In this document: positions 28,301-36,158 of the stretch, piece after piece
How the letters are laid out: every line of letters begins with the position of its first letter
Numbering within the stretch: the first letter of the stretch is position 1
Assembly: GCA_010672965.1 (NCBI GenBank)
Contig: JAAHFN010000027.1
Span: 59,929 to 123,928 of the forward strand
Length of the DNA stretch: 64,000 nt
From: Oscillatoria sp. SIO1A7
Lineage (GTDB): Bacteria; Cyanobacteriota; Cyanobacteriia; Cyanobacteriales; Laspinemataceae
Reading direction: 5' to 3'
Program-made: the position numbers and the translations under genes
Notes under the pieces: model-generated
What the model was told of the DNA's origin: nothing
The model's database searches: none
What the model saw: the letters and a program-made list of their open reading frames with translations, nothing else

Positions 28301-31300
28301 TTAGTAATTCCCATTGGCAGCGTCAATTTACTCGAAGGCGGCTTTGACTTGTTCGATAAGGATGGACTCGAAGCGGTTCGCAAGACGGGAGAAGATAATG
28401 ATGGACTCGAAGGGGACAGCAAGCCGGAAGACTCCCTAGAAGAGTTACCCGGATTTCAAGACGCGATCGCAGGGTTCAACGAAAAAGGCGGTTTTGACGC
28501 CGGTCTAGACGCTCTGGCCGCCGACCCTGCCAACAAATCAACGGCTGATTTTACCAAGAGCTTAAATGAGAAAAAGTTTGGCGACTTCGATTTCCCAATT
28601 CTAACGGATCCCAAGCAAGTTCTCGGACTGCTATTTGGTCGTCCGGCCACCTTGGTGACCTACGATATGAGGCCGTTGAAGTTCGAGTTTGAATTTGAAA
28701 GCCCGCCCATTCCCATTTTCCCGCCACTCTTTGCGGAGCTTGGAGGCGAAATTGGTGCCGAACTCGACTTAGCCTTCGGATTCGATACCTTTGGCATTCA
28801 GAAATTTGCCGAAGGAGGCTACGACCATCCGCTGGATATTTTCCGGGGCTTCTACATTAGCGATCGCGAAAAACCAACCGGCGAGGGCAAAGACATTAAA
28901 GAGGCCCAAATCTATGGTGGCTTGTACGCGGCTGCGGTCCTCAATGCAGGGGTTGCCAAGGCAGGCATTAGCGGTGGCGTTTATGGCAATATCGATTTCA
29001 ATCTGAACGACCCCAACAGCGATGGCAAGGTCCGAATAGAGGAACTTATTAATAACTTCTACTTGGGCCTCAACAATTTCAGCTTTTTGACAAATCCGCT
29101 CACGGCTATTTTCGATATCAGCGGTCAAGTCGTAGCGCGGTTAAAGTGGTTTGTGGAATTGGGGATAAGTCCAGCATCAGTAGAATTTGAAGGGCAAATC
29201 GGTCCCGACTTGCCGCTCCTGGACTTTGACCTGAGCCTCGATCGCGACCCAGTTTTAGCAACGAAAATTGGCGGCGGCGTGCTGCGGCTGAATGCAGGAG
29301 ACTTTGCAGGCGATCGCCTCCACAAAACCACCTCCGACGGAGCCGAAGAATTTACCATTACCCAAAAAGGCGACGACATTATCGTAAAAGCCTTTGACGT
29401 CGAGCAGACTTATACAGGCATCAACCATATCATCGTAGAACTGGGAGATGGAGACGACGTAATAACTCTAGAAAACGTCAGCAAATCAATTGAAATTTAT
29501 GGCGGTGCTGGGAACGACTTAATTAACTTGCGCGGTCCTGGACCCAATGGCGATGTCAACCTAGCAGCAACCGGCAATGCCACGATTGTCGGCGGAGCGG
29601 GCAGCGATACTATCTATAGCGGCGAAGGCCAAGACTCGCTCCTAGGCGGCAAAGGCCCCGACCACATTACGGGGGGCGGCAGCGATGACTTTATCGATGG
29701 TGGCGAAGGAAACGATACCCTCAGCGGCGATAGCGGCAACCCCGGAGCAGACACGGTCTTCGGTGGGGCCGGAAACGATATTATCGGCGGCGGCGGCAAT
29801 ATCGACTATATAGATGGCGGCGAAGGCAACGACGAAATTTGGGGGGATTCTTCCTTTGACCAAATCGGCATCCGCAGCGAAGCGGCCCTCGGTGAGGAAA
29901 AGGCCGATACTATTATTGGCGGCGCAGGTCGCGATACGATTTACGGCGAAGGCGGCGAGGACCTCATCGGCGGCGGTAGCGAATCCGACGTTATCGAAGG
30001 AAACGAAGGAAACGACGAAATTTGGGGAGATTCCACTTTCGATACCGATGGAAATCGCATTGCACCCCTACCTCGCACCCTGGGACACGACACTATTTCC
30101 GGGAATGAAGGGGACGATCGCATTTTCGGCGACGATGGCAATGACTCGATTCGCGGCAACGCAGGCAACGACATCGTAGAAGGCGGCTATGGAGAAGACG
30201 TTATTTTTGGCGACGAAAATAACGACACTCTCTCGGGTGAGGCCGACTCGGATATCGTCTTTGGCGGTGCGGACCATGACAGCATTGTCGGCCAAAGCGG
30301 CAACGATATTCTCTTCGGCGACGATGGCTTAGTGGCCCGCCTCGGAGAAGATGCCGACAGCACGACAGACGATTCCTATGTCGGCGATGGCGACCCGACT
30401 CTATTAGAAGGTGCCGCAGGGGATGGGGACCCGCTCAGCCCCGATCTAATTGTCACCCAAGTCGATCTGGCTACCGACGGCAACGATACGATTGATGGCG
30501 GAGCCGACGATGATATAGAACTCGGCGGAGCCGGAGACGATCGCATTATTGGCGATGTCGCTCCCGAAGAGATTGAAGCATTTATCGAAGAACTAGGAGA
30601 AACCCCCACCGGCACGGATGTATTATTCGGCGATGGCGGTCGCATCCTCCTGAATCAGCGCCTGTTTGCCCGAATGGAAACGGTGGACCCGGGCTTTGGC
30701 GGCAACGACCAAATCTTTGGCAGCAATGGCAACGATATCGGCTTCGGCGGCGCTGGCAACGATTCGATGTTTGGCGGCCACGGACCGGAATATGCCACCA
30801 CCGCCGAGGATGTCGATATTCTGATGGGCGACAACGGCGAAATCCTGTTTAACCCCGCTGGCACTGTTGGCGCTGGGGAGGCGGCCCGCATTAACTCCAC
30901 TTCTCCGACAATTGGCGGCAATGACTTTATCGAAGGCAACGAAGGCTCGGATATCCTAGTCGGCGGTACGGCGTCGGATACGATTTCCGGCAACGACGGT
31001 GCTGATGTGGCCCTCGGCGATAATGGCACGATTGTCCGCAACGATGGCAGCGCGGAAGCCAACGATATCTTCTCGACTTTTGCCAATACCGGCGGCAACG
31101 ACCTTCTCCAAGGTAATGGGGATGGGGATATTCTGGTGGGCGGCGATTTTGCCGATGTAATTCAAGGTAACGATGGTGATGACTTAGCCCTAGGCGACCA
31201 CGGGCGCATCCAGCGAAATGCTCTAGATGTTGTCGAACGGGCCACCACTATTTTGGAAGATTCCGGCGGCAACGATGTTATCGAAGGTAATGCCGGAAAC

Positions 31301-34300
31301 GATATCCTCGTCGGAGGCTTCGCGGACGATCGCATTTACGGAAATGAAGGGGACGACGTGGCCCTAGGCGACAATGGCACCATAGTCCGCAACGATGGCA
31401 GCGCGGAAGCCAACGATATTATCAGCCAATCTCCCGAACTCGGCGGTATAGATACGATTGAGGGGACTACGGGCAACGATATTATTGTCGGCGGGTCCGG
31501 CGGCAACGATACTACGGGTATCGGCGGCGATCTGCTCTGGGGCAATGAAGGAGACGATTTGGCGATCGGCGATAACGCCCGCATTGTCCGCAACGGAGCG
31601 GATGTTATCGAGCAAATCGAAACGACTTTCCCGACCAATGGCGGCGATGATTTCCTCGGCGGCAATACGGGATCCGATGCTCTGGTGGGCGGCTTCGGTC
31701 GCGATACCATCGAGGGCAATACCGGCGAGGATATCGGATTGGGGGATAACGGTCGCTTTGACTACACCCTCGATGGCAACCTGAATACCCTGAATTTGGT
31801 ATCGACTACGAACCCGACTGCAGGCGATCGCGATTTGATGTTTGGAGGCAAAGACAACGACATCCTCTTTGGCGGCACCTTAGATGACGTTATCTCTGGC
31901 AACGACAATAACGACCTGGTATTCGGGGACCACGGTAAAGCCGAGGGAGTCGTGGATCCGAGCTATCTGCCTCTGAATCAAGAAAATCCGCCATTTACCT
32001 TCACGGCGATCGATACCCAAACCGAGCATAAGGGCGGAAGCGAGCTAATCCACGGGGATGGCGGCGACGATATTATCCTGGGCCAACAAGGGGACGATAC
32101 TTTATTTGGCGATAATGACGATGACGATATCATCGGCGGCCACAATGTCTCCGGCGGCCACGACGAAACCGACTATATAGATGGCGGCATTAATAATGAT
32201 GTCATTGCCGGAGATAACGCTTCCATTCTGCGGCGGGCCGATACTCTCAGCCCCCGTATGCGGGTCCTCAGCGGGGAGGTTATTTACGACGAACTGGGCA
32301 ATCCGCAGATAACCCCGGAAAATCAACCGAATCCCACCGGGGCGGCAGAACGCAATATCGAACTGCTCGACCACAGTATCGATACTGACGAACAAAACTT
32401 CGGCGGCGACTATATTGCCGGCGGTGCGGACAATGACCTTATCTTTGGAGAACTCGGCGACGATTCCATCCAAGGGGACAGCTCGATTCAGGAAGCTGTT
32501 GGGCCAGCAGACCCGTCGGTGGAAAATGAAAGCGACGGCGACGATTATATAGAAGGCGGCGGCGGTGACGACCTGATTTTTGGCAACTTAGGCCAAGACG
32601 ATGCGATCGGCGGCAGTTCCGACTTGTTTGGCAATTCGACTCCCGAAGAACGGCCCGACGGCGAAGACCTAATCTTTGGCGGAGCGGGCCTGCGGATAGC
32701 TCGCAACGACCTCGGCGACGAGTCGAAGCAAGGCCACGCACGGGATGCCGATGCGATCGTTGGCGACAATGGCAATATCTTCCGCTTAGTCGGGACCAAC
32801 GGCACCTACAGCGGCCAATTCCTCCGCTTTACTTACGACAACTACAGCCAGCCCCTGCCAATAGTGCCTCGGGCAATCCAACTGCTGGACTATGTACCGG
32901 GCGGCCATCCTAACAATATTGGCGGCAATGACTTGGTATTTGGCGAAGCCGGAGACGATGAAATTTACGGCATGACCGGAAACGATGTTTTATTCGGTAA
33001 CGCTCAAGATGACAATATCTTTGGCGGGACGGGCTACGATCGCATCTACGGCGGAACTGGCGAAGACGGAGTTTTGGGAGACGACGGGCGCATCTTTACC
33101 AGTCGCAACGGCGAAACCGAAACTCTCTACGGCTTGGTTACCCCCGATAAGCAAACGAACATCTCCGTCCCCGGGCCGTTTATCGGAGCCATTATTAACG
33201 AAAAAGGCCGCCTCAAGAAGGAGGCCCTCTGGATGGCTTGGGAGCAAGGCCGCAACGACGTTATCTATGGCGGTTTGGGAGATGACTTCCTCCACGGCGG
33301 CGCGGGAGATGATGCGATTTCTGGCGCGGAAGCCCTGCCGGAATACTACAGCTCGGCTCCGGTGACGGACTTCAATCCTTTGGGCTACGACCCCGAGACC
33401 CGCAAGCTTGCCGCTTACGATGCCGAAAATCCGCGTCTGAAGATTGACAATTTCTTATTGAACTTTGAAATAGTCGATGGTTCGGGCGAAAAAATTGACG
33501 ATGGTAAGGATCGGATTTTTGGCGATTTGGGCAACGACTGGTTAGTAGGCGGAACTAAGAACGATCGCATGTTCGGCGGTATGGGCGATGACCTGCTGAA
33601 TTCTGACGATAACCACGAAACTAATGGCGGATTGAATAATGTTCCCGACGAACCGGAGTTTGCCGATGCGGACTTTGCCTATGGGGGCGGCGGTTTGGAT
33701 GTACTGATTGCCAATACTGGCGGCGATCGCATGTTTGACTGGACGGGAGAATTTAACAGTTTCATCGTGCCCTTCAGTCCTTTTGGTTTCCCGACAATTG
33801 TGCGATCGCCCTCGCCTCACGTTGTCAGCTTCCTCCTGGAATTGGGCGAAGGAGCCGGAGCCGACCAACGCCTAGTCGAACCCAACGGCGAACTGGGCTT
33901 AGTGACTCAGAAGGATCCCGAGTGGGGCGACCAGCACGGCGCTCCTCGGGACCCGCAACCGGGCAATATTCCCGGAACCCAGCGGGATACCCAAGGCAGC
34001 CCTGAAGGAGTAGAGCGCAAGGGCGGCGGCAATAATCAACAGGCTGGCGGCCCCAACGGCGGCGGTAACGGCAATAATAATGACAATCGCCCCTTCCCTG
34101 CACTGGGAGGCTCGGGCGGCAGCGGATTGGTAACTGATGGTGGCAGCGGATTGGTAACTGATGGTGGCAGCGGATTGGTAACTGATGTAACGGATGGTGG
34201 CAACGGATTGGTAACTGATGTAACGGATGGTGGAACGGATGGTGGAACGGATGGTGGCAACGGATTGGTAACTGATGTAACGGATGGTGGAACGGATGGT

Positions 34301-35221
34301 GGAACGGATGGTGGCAACGGATTGGTAACTGATGTAACGGATGGTGGCAGCGATTCCAATTCTGCGGATTCTGGTAGCCAGCCACAGCCGACTCCCGAGC
34401 CAGCTCCGGAAGCAACTGCGGAACCTCAGCCGACTCCCGAGCCAACTCCGGAAGCAACTGCGGAACCTCAGCCGACTCCCGAGCCAACTCCGGAAGCAAC
34501 TGCGGAACCTCAGCCAACTGCGGAACCTCAGCCGACTCCGGAACCGCAGCCGACTCCGGAACCGCAGCCGACTCCCGATCCGCAGCCGACTCCCGATCCG
34601 CAGCCAACTCCGGAACCGCAGCCGACTCCCGATCCGCAGCCAACTCCGGAACCGCAGCCGACTCCCGATCCGCAGCCGACTCCCGATCCGCAGCCGACTC
34701 CGGAACCGCAGCCGACTCCCGATCCGCAGCCGACTCCCGATCCACAGCCAACTCCCGATCCGCAGCCGACTCCCGATCCACAGCCCAGCGAGGTGACGGA
34801 GATCTATACGAGTAGCGATACTAACCTTGCTATTCCCGACGAAAACACGCTTCTCTCGACGGTGAGTATTGCCGATAGCGGCACTATTTTGGATCTAAAC
34901 GTCCAACTTGGCATCAGCCACGATCGCAGTAACGATTTGGATGTTTTCCTCAAAGCCCCGGACGGAACTAGCGTAAAACTGTTTGCCAGTGTTGGCGGAA
35001 ATGGCAATAATCTTCAGGATTTGACTTTAGACGATGATGCCAGCCATCCCATTAGCGCTGCATCCAATCCCAATATCACTACTTTCCGACCTGAAGAGAA
35101 TCTCGCGTTATTCAACGGGCTATCTCTGTCGGGAGTCTGGACTTTGGAAGTCCGCGATACGCGCAAGCAGAAAATCGGTACTCTCGATCGCTGGTCGCTA
35201 GAGGTGAAATATCTGACCTAA
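22313..35221 (+). CDS. Giant RTX exoprotein with metzincin-like motif, EF-hands, low-complexity linkers and C-terminal P-domain
   Basis: Layout of this 4302-aa protein: a shared leader (1-50, with [20 protein letters not shown]); a metalloprotease-like segment with HELGHVLGFDD (H213, E214, H217, third ligand D223 as in snapalysin); about 2,100 residues of beta-rich repeats, including three modules of the GDAxFxLxVxDR...DLVxDINxAL type (about 808, 937 and 1042); two EF-hand-like loops (DGNEDGQITKDDV near 1671, NDPNSDGKVRIEEL near 2230); calcium-binding GGxGxDxxx RTX blocks (about 2395-3806); GLVTDGG repeats; PTPEPQ/PTPDPQ repeats (about 4020-4160); and a proprotein-convertase P-domain (4163-4302, starting IYTSSDTNLAIPDEN). 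RTX repeats indicate type I secretion and Ca-dependent folding, probably in the sheath or surface layer. No secretion genes are in the window. Whether it is a working protease is uncertain, because the catalytic module is short. Confidence 0.92.
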   Translation: MAAEFNPSHPWLELNPEANPLDPFSTLEDKDKSPTSLDPTALALTEADWEPIALESDGVENLQAVGAFGAPQGQRSSTPLATGADALTGIEEGGLLAGGQLDDTLVGSGAIGQEALSLITAEAISRWSEIPLVAESEIDLSAVQFQIEDLPGTILAQTRGNTVAIDITAAGYGWFVDGTPADDLEFVFSGNSLRADSHSAAFGRIDLLTAISHELGHVLGFDDIPTPNPSQEGNFGNLMLDSLLAGERRSPEVGMELIPIPESEIGLPHNLVANARIDDTSLGDYLNAPTFEPILKNALVEGFGQLARKLDSGDELGNKLLSSIPGLADASDPENVKAPGLFGDRKLGEFLQEHVIDAIETNFNGTTLNELESFLDSLDIPIGDLRIQLDNVNARIQAVTATADNSDYEFLLDFQLGASLENQAFQIDLGRNADGLGIDIDSQSAPEIGLETTVGINLSLGTALTLTQGNLDGEGDSPDIAISIDSEDFFVRSLSLSATANASDNNLNFNFQAGFLETRVENGTFDLNATVGANLVDPDNSDGLNRTTLDELTGSAFVLAPTSNGSLNVVLPVKVNAIEGLTGDFFDVQGAEIAIATTDLFGGAIAANGTYSRTAPQLSLSEQFENELAPFANLNADGILNLFRRIDSQLRNLEDVESLSNTIPFTEATTLAEVLSFSEGLEGSLVENLLDEDRIPTFDTAQTLAEKLADILPADIAGINARYDKASQELKFNVRVEPNLKPVKENPIESLLVPIGFELEVEPLGDFQADTLVKLTPDFGLEFGFGIDLTGSPETPKLFVSSGELESGSLSGDASFNLQVGDREAIAIVVRQSDTAENTTVDELVIDIQNALTLAGIDSVQVETQQGITKPEGGSLEDIQLTEKIGLSTTESFLQISGLNDVARELGFEEKQADARLAEIARNEVFLAANEAPPSFNPGEGESFTLVVNGEAVEVNFLADENPEDPSNAEANPNISDLIDEVNLALAAAELSDGTSLGLLAAANSLDGETLTIRSFSSEVESLEIRNGSSLGFPSDTTGDIIGTPANGVLSGDAVFSVTLDDRAPVTITVTRDEANTSVADLVDDINTALNSSALAGDLVAGRRGDRLVLAASSEVTQLAIEPSNDIARQELGLQEGFSTRVGTVVDFFVEDFQIDTSLNLSADDIEAAARFGFVDIQINGSEADDNINDADVTASLGISLKDGENTKFFLSDLGENFLNKVEVSNLNWDGQVTLRDIDVATGLPGLNASDLEIPIAISNSSVLGIPAIDADFSALEGLLDFQELDFSKIVAALDDVAAFLTEKFESFGFLDDPLPLVNVSVADLIEFADKFQQVVNDFKENPAGTVQQLSDRLIEALGLAPDSDLVSLNYNADSSVFTINLNFEEAFSESLAVDLDLGSLANLPDALQLQGEAGLEAEGSATAKLSVGIDLSDSSNPVSFLNLADTELFVDFAARAENLSFNAAIGSLGLFAKNGMVALDGDGDATTKDDFVKFSIDLIDPTPGDNRILLGELADISADVNLTGALDSTLPLFFPTESDFVGDIKYSVPDLGKFLSDLANGNNFDFELPDLTEILNNFDFNPLDNLGLLVDGLDGFLDGLQDLLSGDVFDIKLPLIGDTLGDIGKFIEDFRTDLYNGLRDRIDNAVEKTPDLIQDGLFKILGPDKLNLLLDGNEDGQITKDDVQIDTDLFEDIFSGQASTANSANQNQNFFEAKLKLGSTPVKINEEIDFDLGIPAINLDVDANIDLKIGWELDLGMGWSKADGVYFLLNDDASKPELKANLEASIPDSELTGSLVFLKLKAEDRNSDPTKLEAAFEVDLYEKNASGEEDGKKLALSEIGSLRAKTKLSGKADVNLDLEATVNSELFGFDFEDGVLPSIVSKFDLLWEFNTDNLKKDEKLGQLTELAFNDVGLDIGSFISDFLQPIVEKVQEVTKPLEPIIDVLTTPIPVISDLLGDTTLVDLAELYGDVDLGIIHDIKGLVNLINAIPADAPKSLVIPIGSVNLLEGGFDLFDKDGLEAVRKTGEDNDGLEGDSKPEDSLEELPGFQDAIAGFNEKGGFDAGLDALAADPANKSTADFTKSLNEKKFGDFDFPILTDPKQVLGLLFGRPATLVTYDMRPLKFEFEFESPPIPIFPPLFAELGGEIGAELDLAFGFDTFGIQKFAEGGYDHPLDIFRGFYISDREKPTGEGKDIKEAQIYGGLYAAAVLNAGVAKAGISGGVYGNIDFNLNDPNSDGKVRIEELINNFYLGLNNFSFLTNPLTAIFDISGQVVARLKWFVELGISPASVEFEGQIGPDLPLLDFDLSLDRDPVLATKIGGGVLRLNAGDFAGDRLHKTTSDGAEEFTITQKGDDIIVKAFDVEQTYTGINHIIVELGDGDDVITLENVSKSIEIYGGAGNDLINLRGPGPNGDVNLAATGNATIVGGAGSDTIYSGEGQDSLLGGKGPDHITGGGSDDFIDGGEGNDTLSGDSGNPGADTVFGGAGNDIIGGGGNIDYIDGGEGNDEIWGDSSFDQIGIRSEAALGEEKADTIIGGAGRDTIYGEGGEDLIGGGSESDVIEGNEGNDEIWGDSTFDTDGNRIAPLPRTLGHDTISGNEGDDRIFGDDGNDSIRGNAGNDIVEGGYGEDVIFGDENNDTLSGEADSDIVFGGADHDSIVGQSGNDILFGDDGLVARLGEDADSTTDDSYVGDGDPTLLEGAAGDGDPLSPDLIVTQVDLATDGNDTIDGGADDDIELGGAGDDRIIGDVAPEEIEAFIEELGETPTGTDVLFGDGGRILLNQRLFARMETVDPGFGGNDQIFGSNGNDIGFGGAGNDSMFGGHGPEYATTAEDVDILMGDNGEILFNPAGTVGAGEAARINSTSPTIGGNDFIEGNEGSDILVGGTASDTISGNDGADVALGDNGTIVRNDGSAEANDIFSTFANTGGNDLLQGNGDGDILVGGDFADVIQGNDGDDLALGDHGRIQRNALDVVERATTILEDSGGNDVIEGNAGNDILVGGFADDRIYGNEGDDVALGDNGTIVRNDGSAEANDIISQSPELGGIDTIEGTTGNDIIVGGSGGNDTTGIGGDLLWGNEGDDLAIGDNARIVRNGADVIEQIETTFPTNGGDDFLGGNTGSDALVGGFGRDTIEGNTGEDIGLGDNGRFDYTLDGNLNTLNLVSTTNPTAGDRDLMFGGKDNDILFGGTLDDVISGNDNNDLVFGDHGKAEGVVDPSYLPLNQENPPFTFTAIDTQTEHKGGSELIHGDGGDDIILGQQGDDTLFGDNDDDDIIGGHNVSGGHDETDYIDGGINNDVIAGDNASILRRADTLSPRMRVLSGEVIYDELGNPQITPENQPNPTGAAERNIELLDHSIDTDEQNFGGDYIAGGADNDLIFGELGDDSIQGDSSIQEAVGPADPSVENESDGDDYIEGGGGDDLIFGNLGQDDAIGGSSDLFGNSTPEERPDGEDLIFGGAGLRIARNDLGDESKQGHARDADAIVGDNGNIFRLVGTNGTYSGQFLRFTYDNYSQPLPIVPRAIQLLDYVPGGHPNNIGGNDLVFGEAGDDEIYGMTGNDVLFGNAQDDNIFGGTGYDRIYGGTGEDGVLGDDGRIFTSRNGETETLYGLVTPDKQTNISVPGPFIGAIINEKGRLKKEALWMAWEQGRNDVIYGGLGDDFLHGGAGDDAISGAEALPEYYSSAPVTDFNPLGYDPETRKLAAYDAENPRLKIDNFLLNFEIVDGSGEKIDDGKDRIFGDLGNDWLVGGTKNDRMFGGMGDDLLNSDDNHETNGGLNNVPDEPEFADADFAYGGGGLDVLIANTGGDRMFDWTGEFNSFIVPFSPFGFPTIVRSPSPHVVSFLLELGEGAGADQRLVEPNGELGLVTQKDPEWGDQHGAPRDPQPGNIPGTQRDTQGSPEGVERKGGGNNQQAGGPNGGGNGNNNDNRPFPALGGSGGSGLVTDGGSGLVTDGGSGLVTDVTDGGNGLVTDVTDGGTDGGTDGGNGLVTDVTDGGTDGGTDGGNGLVTDVTDGGSDSNSADSGSQPQPTPEPAPEATAEPQPTPEPTPEATAEPQPTPEPTPEATAEPQPTAEPQPTPEPQPTPEPQPTPDPQPTPDPQPTPEPQPTPDPQPTPEPQPTPDPQPTPDPQPTPEPQPTPDPQPTPDPQPTPDPQPTPDPQPSEVTEIYTSSDTNLAIPDENTLLSTVSIADSGTILDLNVQLGISHDRSNDLDVFLKAPDGTSVKLFASVGGNGNNLQDLTLDDDASHPISAASNPNITTFRPEENLALFNGLSLSGVWTLEVRDTRKQKIGTLDRWSLEVKYLT

Positions 35222-35308
35222 AGCGGTTTTTGCCCTGACAATGCAAAGTAATTTGTATTTCAGGGCAAAGTTCTTAAGACTCGCGATCGACCCAGAGACA
35301 GAAACCCC

Positions 35309-35341
35309 AGAAACCCGGTTTTTTGGAAAAACCGGGTTTCT
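35309..35341. repeat. CCGGG hairpin repeat downstream of the RTX gene
   Basis: AGAAACCCGGTTTTT and AAAAACCGGGTTTCT form a perfect 15-base stem with a 3-base loop (TGG), 88 bases past the stop codon. It is the same sequence as at 7669-7704. It may terminate transcription of the giant gene, although no extra T-run follows. Confidence 0.75.
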
Positions 35342-35469
35342 TAGCTTCGTGTTTTTTTCGAGAGTCATAGCAATAGCAAGTGAGTTGCGAGCGCTATAAT
35401 TCGTAAATTATACATTTTGGCGCTTAGTCAAGATATTGAGTTTGAAATTAAACCCAATGGGGAGGTATT

Positions 35470-35679
35470 CTGATAAATAATATCGACTATGCAGCCATGA
35501 GCGATCGCGAGTTGAGAAAATATTTTCTCCAACACCGCGAAGACAAAACAGCTCTAGAGGCGTATTTAGAGAGATTGAGCCAGCGTCCGAACAAGAACTG
35601 CATCGCTAGGTTAGACGATCCTGACTTTGACGCCAAAATTAAAGCGGCCATTCGGCAGCAGCTCCAAGCTGGAAAATAA
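35470..35679 (+). CDS. Small DUF6887-like protein, probably with a non-ATG start
   Basis: The frame contains MSDRELRKYFLQHREDKTALEAYLERLSQRP, the conserved core of a small cyanobacterial family I take to be DUF6887 (unknown function, often near toxin-antitoxin-like genes). The first ATG is at 35497, but family members normally have about eight residues before MSxxELR. The frame stays open upstream to a CTG at 35470 and an ATA at 35473. A strong GGGGAGGT site lies at 35459-35466, 3 to 6 bases before those codons and 30 bases from the ATG. I therefore place the start at 35470-35473. A mutated ATG start is the simplest explanation. The rest of the protein (60 aa from 35497) is intact. Confidence 0.55.
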   Translation: MINNIDYAAMSDRELRKYFLQHREDKTALEAYLERLSQRPNKNCIARLDDPDFDAKIKAAIRQQLQAGK

Positions 35680-35886
35680 AATTATCGTTGAAAATGCTTG
35701 CTATTCGGGGAAGGTCAAACGGGATTGAGCCGAGTTGCCCTTCTCGGCAAAGGCCGCCGGCAGCGCTTCGGTTGCGCAAAAGCCCGTAACGCCGTCAGGA
35801 GCGATTTCGACAGCGAACTGGCAATATGTAGCAATTCGCCTAAAATAGGAAGCAGGAGAAAATCGCGAAATTAGTCGCCCTTGCTT

Positions 35887-36120
35887 ATGGAGAGCATATT
35901 GCCGCCGGAAATTTTGCAATTAAGCGTCTCGGAAAGAATCCAGCTAGTTCAGGATATATGGGACAGCATTGCTAGCCAGCCCGACTCAGTTGCCTTAACC
36001 GACGCACAACGACAGTAACTGGACCGCCGCTTAGAAACCTACGCTCAAAATCCAAATTCTGGTTCCACTTGGGATCAAGTCAAGCAGAGAATCAACGATA
36101 GGCTATGGGGAATAGGCTAG
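35887..36120 (+). pseudogene. Addiction-module antitoxin (PF09720 type) broken by an internal TAA
   Basis: From the ATG at 35887 the frame reads MESILPPEILQLSVSERIQL, then VQDIWDSIASQPDSVALTDA and QRQ, and a TAA at 36016-36018. Past the stop the same frame continues LDRRLETYAQNPNSGSTWDQ and VKQRINDRLWGIG to a TAG at 36118. The joined sequence is a complete, family-length (about 76 aa) member of the unstable antitoxin family, which pairs with RelE/ParE toxins. In the family the interrupted position is usually Glu, so a single GAA to TAA change explains the break. No toxin gene follows; a kinase-like gene starts 38 bases downstream. Confidence 0.8.
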
Positions 36121-36158
36121 CAATCTGGTGCCCTTTTCTAAAGCGTTAGGGAAAAACA

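Noticed and set aside
23713..28422. Several minus-strand frames of 146-262 codons opposite the RTX gene
   Set aside because: Ser/Arg/Lys-rich products typical of antisense shadows in GC-balanced beta-rich genes; no ribosome sites or families.
33825..34781. 318-codon minus-strand frame opposite the RTX low-complexity region
   Set aside because: It is the complement of the PTPEPQ and GLVTDGG codons; the plus-strand gene is continuous here.
35701..35919. 72-codon minus-strand frame between the DUF6887-like gene and the broken antitoxin
   Set aside because: It overlaps the antitoxin remnant, has no recognisable family and no good ribosome site. It could be a decayed gene, but I cannot support it.
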